Assembly (NCBI GenBank): GCA_904501715.1
Contig: CAJGCD010000038.1
Span: forward strand, 1 to 15,519
DNA from: an uncultured Clostridia bacterium
GTDB lineage: Bacteria; Bacillota; Clostridia; Oscillospirales; CAG-272
Reading direction: 5' to 3'
DNA length: 15,519 nt
In this document: in pieces, positions 13,945 through 15,519 of the stretch
Layout of the letters: each line of letters begins with the position of its first letter
Numbering within the stretch: the first letter of the stretch is position 1
Position numbers and translations under genes: made by a program
Notes under the pieces: generated by a model
Database searches by the model: none
The model's input: the letters and a program-made list of their open reading frames with translations, nothing else
Told to the model about the DNA's origin: nothing

Positions 13945-14114
13945 TGTAGGGACAGGCGTCCTCGACTGTCCGAGAAAGCAAAGGACAAAAGCAAAGTTTT
14001 GGTTTAACGGATAGATATTACGGTATAATCGGTAGGGGAGTGGCTTGCTGCTCCCGAATTTTGCAAGAATTAAATTCACTCTAAAACGGACAGTCGGGGA
14101 CGCCTGTCCCTACA
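13945..14114. mobile_element. MITE-like element with 28-bp terminal inverted repeats
   Basis: The arms at 13945-13972 and 14087-14114 are inverted repeats of 28 bp with a single mismatch (CCTCGA against CCCCGA). They begin TGTAGGGACAGGCGTCC and enclose 114 bp without a convincing gene. The whole unit of 170 bp has the form of a non-autonomous miniature element, mobilised in trans if at all. No transposase is in the window. An exact 9-nt direct repeat, AGAAAATAA, lies at 13925-13933 and 14114-14122, but the left copy is 11 nt from the arm and the context is low in complexity, so it is not safe to call it a target duplication. The inner part contains a TATAAT (14024-14029) without a good -35. 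Confidence 0.65.
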
Positions 14115-14140
14115 GAAAATAATAAAATTCAAAGAAAACC

Positions 14141-14348
14141 CGTTTACGGGTAGCAAGTATCCATTGCATGGCTGGCAGGCCAATAAAAGCGCACTTGTGC
14201 GCAGCCAGTAGTATTAGGGCTATGCCCGAAACTGAAATATCACCTGCTATGCGGATGGATTATTATTTTTTGCAAATCGAAGATCGCTTTCTATAAGCAA
14301 GGTTTGTCAGCAGTCTGAAGCACAGAACCTTCAGTTCTGCCCTTTTTT
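14141..14348 (+). ncRNA. Candidate structured RNA with 3' terminator, unassigned
   Basis: Consecutive nested stems can be drawn: ACCCG/CGGGT with loop TTTA near 14145-14158; ATCCAT...GCAT paired with ATGC...ATGGAT, closing a domain of about 110 nt (about 14158 to 14268); inside it CTGGC/GCCAG enclosing GCGCA-CTTG-TGCGC, and CAGT/ACTG enclosing GGGC-TAT-GCCC. The 3' end has GCAG-t-CTGAAG (14310-14320) pairing with CTTCAG-tt-CTGC (14329-14340), then CC and six T, an intrinsic terminator. No reading frame explains it. I could not assign it to a known RNA family. The promoter is uncertain. It could also be an end of an IS200/IS605-type element, whose ends form such palindromes. Confidence 0.45.
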
Positions 14349-14358
14349 ATAAAAAGTG

Positions 14359-14387
14359 TTTACAAATTTGATTTTTTGTGTTATACT
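14359..14387 (+). promoter_or_regulatory. Sigma-A-type promoter upstream of the lipoprotein gene
   Basis: TTTACA (14359-14364), a 17-nt spacer, TATACT (14382-14387). It lies directly after the terminator of the candidate RNA. The start point would be near 14394, leaving a leader of about 245 nt before the ATG at 14638. Confidence 0.75.
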
Positions 14388-14393
14388 GAGAAA

Positions 14394-14534
14394 GCCAAAC
14401 AAAAACTAATATTTTTTATCTGCATTTAAGGGTGTGTATTTTTATTTGCGTAAAAATACAGACGCTCTGCTTTTTGCACGCTCTTTTGTGGATGAAAAGT
14501 TTTTGTTTGGCGACAATTGGAGCTATGTATTTTT
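14394..14534 (+). promoter_or_regulatory. Structured leader with 13-bp long-range stem and antiterminator arm
   Basis: GCCAAACAAAAAC (14394-14406) is perfectly complementary to GTTTTTGTTTGGC (14499-14511), and its 5' end coincides with the predicted transcript start. The enclosed part contains GTATTTTTAT/GTAAAAATAC, a 9-bp stem plus one G-U (about 14436-14459). After the long stem, GAGCTAT (14520-14526) can pair with ATAGCTT (14543-14549), which uses part of the 5' arm and the loop of the downstream terminator. This is the layout of an attenuation-type riboswitch or protein-controlled leader. No known aptamer was recognised. Confidence 0.5.
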
Positions 14535-14536
14535 CG

Positions 14537-14577
14537 GTGCGTATAGCTTCGGTTGTACGCACTTTTTTTGTTTTTTT
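14537..14577 (+). terminator. Intrinsic terminator inside the lipoprotein leader
   Basis: GTGCGTATAGC (14537-14547), loop TTCG, GTTGTACGCAC (14552-14562), an 11-bp stem with two G-U pairs and a stable UUCG loop, followed by TTTTTTTG and seven more T. It lies 60 nt before the ribosome binding site of the lipoprotein gene, so it should stop most transcripts from the 14359-14387 promoter unless the competing pairing 14520-14526/14543-14549 forms. Confidence 0.85.
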
Positions 14578-14637
14578 GAAAATTTTGCTGCTTATATGTA
14601 TGTATAAGGAAATAAAAACACTTTTAGGAGGATTATT

Positions 14638-15519
14638 ATGAAGAAAATGAAAAAGCTTTTAGCGCTCATCCTTGCCGCTATTATGCTTCTATCCCTTGTG
14701 GCTTGCGACATCGAGGTGGATAACGGCGATTGGGACGGCTACCAAACCCGAGGCACTAACAAAAACACCTATGATTGGGACGGCGACCAAACCCGAGGTA
14801 CTAATAAAAACACCTCTGGAATTGATGGAAACTATGCCGACAATAGCCAAACGAATAGCCCGACTGACTCATCGGGCAAAACAGAAACGATCAGATTTAA
14901 GCACAGCGACACCTTTTACAATGCCAAAAAGCGCTGGAGTGATATTTGGGAGGTGGGAAGACCTACTGACAGAGTGCGTAAATTTATCACTCAGGAAGCG
15001 CCATTTAACTTTTTAGCTGAGCAAGGTGTAGTTTATTATAACGATAATGGGCAACCCCGCCTTTACGTTGATGACGATTGTAGCAATTATCTTTGTTTGG
15101 AAACTAAAACCTTTATTGATGCCAATAGCGCTGAAAATGATTTTTATCTTCTGGTTCAATATATTGACGACGGTGATCTTGAATATAATCACTCAGCTGA
15201 GTGGGGTACAATTCTTTCTACCTGGATGCTTAAATATACTTTATCTGACCAGTGTTATCAAGATCTATTATTGCTAGACGGTGATTTTAGGCAAAATCTG
15301 CTGATTCAACAAATTGACAAGGAATATAAACCTGAGGTTGTAAGTCATACTGTTGCAGGGTATAATTTTTTGGACTCTTCTTTTTATACTAAAATTAAAG
15401 ATGCTGTAAGTAGTCAACATTGTATATATAGTTTAACAGAGGCTACTAATTATATCGAAGATATTGATTTTGAAAATATGGAAATGACTGTAAATTACAA
15501 TTTAAAGGAACATCCCGGA
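14638..15519 (+). CDS. Putative lipoprotein with tandem repeat, 3' end beyond window
   Basis: 294 codons are open from ATG 14638 to the window edge. TTAGGAGG upstream fixes the start. The N-terminus is a lipoprotein signal: MKKMKK, a hydrophobic stretch (LLALILAAIMLLSL) and lipobox LVAC with the acylated Cys at residue 23, so the mature protein should be anchored on the outer face of the membrane. Residues 31-45 and 46-60 are a 15-residue tandem repeat (DWDG-QTRGTNKNT). Then comes a Ser/Thr/Asn-rich linker (61-84) and a region without a motif I recognise (TFYNAKKRWSDIWEVGRPTDRV and onward). Function unknown; no catalytic or binding signature is visible. Base use becomes clearly AT-rich after about 15000 (TAT, AAT, GAT, TTA codons), unlike the genes to the left, suggesting acquired DNA. 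Expression is probably governed by the structured leader before it. Confidence 0.85.
   Translation, partial: MKKMKKLLALILAAIMLLSLVACDIEVDNGDWDGYQTRGTNKNTYDWDGDQTRGTNKNTSGIDGNYADNSQTNSPTDSSGKTETIRFKHSDTFYNAKKRWSDIWEVGRPTDRVRKFITQEAPFNFLAEQGVVYYNDNGQPRLYVDDDCSNYLCLETKTFIDANSAENDFYLLVQYIDDGDLEYNHSAEWGTILSTWMLKYTLSDQCYQDLLLLDGDFRQNLLIQQIDKEYKPEVVSHTVAGYNFLDSSFYTKIKDAVSSQHCIYSLTEATNYIEDIDFENMEMTVNYNLKEHPG
14728..14817 (+). repeat. Two tandem 45-bp units inside the lipoprotein gene
   Basis: Copies at 14728-14772 and 14773-14817 begin GATTGGGACGGC and differ at only a few positions: one Tyr/Asp change inside the repeat, one Tyr/Ser at the last codon, and two silent C/T changes. The length keeps the reading frame. 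It looks like a recent in-frame duplication in the spacer just after the lipid anchor. Confidence 0.9.

Noticed and set aside
13879..14079. 66-residue minus-strand frame overlapping the MITE-like unit
   Set aside because: It has no ribosome binding site, crosses the inverted-repeat arm, and its composition is that of AT-rich non-coding DNA.
14141..14290. Cobalamin riboswitch suggested by CCCGAAACTG
   Set aside because: The surrounding conserved B12-box and GGGAA/GCCACTG segments are missing and no cobalamin gene follows.
14432..14641. Hydrophobic 69-residue plus-strand frame before the lipoprotein gene
   Set aside because: It starts at a GTG inside the leader stem, has no ribosome binding site and runs through the terminator hairpin; RNA structure explains the region better.
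14728..14817. Tandem 45-bp repeats as a CRISPR-like array
   Set aside because: The two units are directly adjacent without spacers and keep the reading frame of a lipoprotein; it is a coding duplication.

Overview
The window looks like a chromosomal segment of a spore-forming Clostridia member, probably Oscillospirales/Ruminococcaceae-like. The grounds are an rplJ-rplL pair behind a Firmicute L10 leader, a ClpC/MecA unfoldase-adaptor pair, a SpoIID-type domain, AAGGAGG-type ribosome binding sites, a Gram-positive lipoprotein, and palindromic repeats of a kind I recall from gut Clostridia. The lineage is inferred, not proven.

Left part (1-8220), all on the minus strand. Reading in the direction of transcription from the right: a mecA-like adaptor gene (8177-7596), then three closely spaced genes for a 135-residue beta-fold protein, a 466-residue SpoIID-like protein with three peptidoglycan-binding repeats, and a 173-residue protein with two such repeats. 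clpC follows with its own putative promoter and a good terminator. Next come an 8-helix membrane protein and a small HTH regulator, then rplJ and a partial rplL driven by a strong promoter through an L10-binding attenuator leader. The wall-related proteins have no signal peptide, and they lie between the genes for an unfoldase and its likely adaptor.

Middle part (8281-13448), plus strand. A strong promoter and a foldable leader precede an 810-residue XPD/DinG-type iron-sulfur helicase. It carries an N-terminal PD-(D/E)XK-like domain whose (D/E)xK motif reads KIK. An aspartate-aminotransferase-type PLP enzyme and a TIGR01212-type radical SAM protein follow. Between these last two genes sit a perfect hairpin and a cloverleaf-like repeat of about 100 bp.

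Right part (13449-15519). About 1.2 kb has no convincing gene but holds much structure: an array of short hairpins, a bidirectional terminator, a 170-bp MITE-like unit with 28-bp terminal inverted repeats, a candidate structured RNA of about 200 nt ending in a terminator, and a promoter followed by a leader with a 13-bp long-range stem and mutually exclusive antiterminator/terminator hairpins. The leader feeds a lipoprotein gene that runs off the window, contains a 45-bp tandem duplication, and turns AT-rich. This end looks like accessory DNA; the rest looks like core chromosome.

The strongest candidates for something undescribed are the clpC/mecA-flanked leaderless SpoIID/peptidoglycan-binding cassette, the structured RNA at about 14141-14348, and the attenuator-type leader at 14394-14577.
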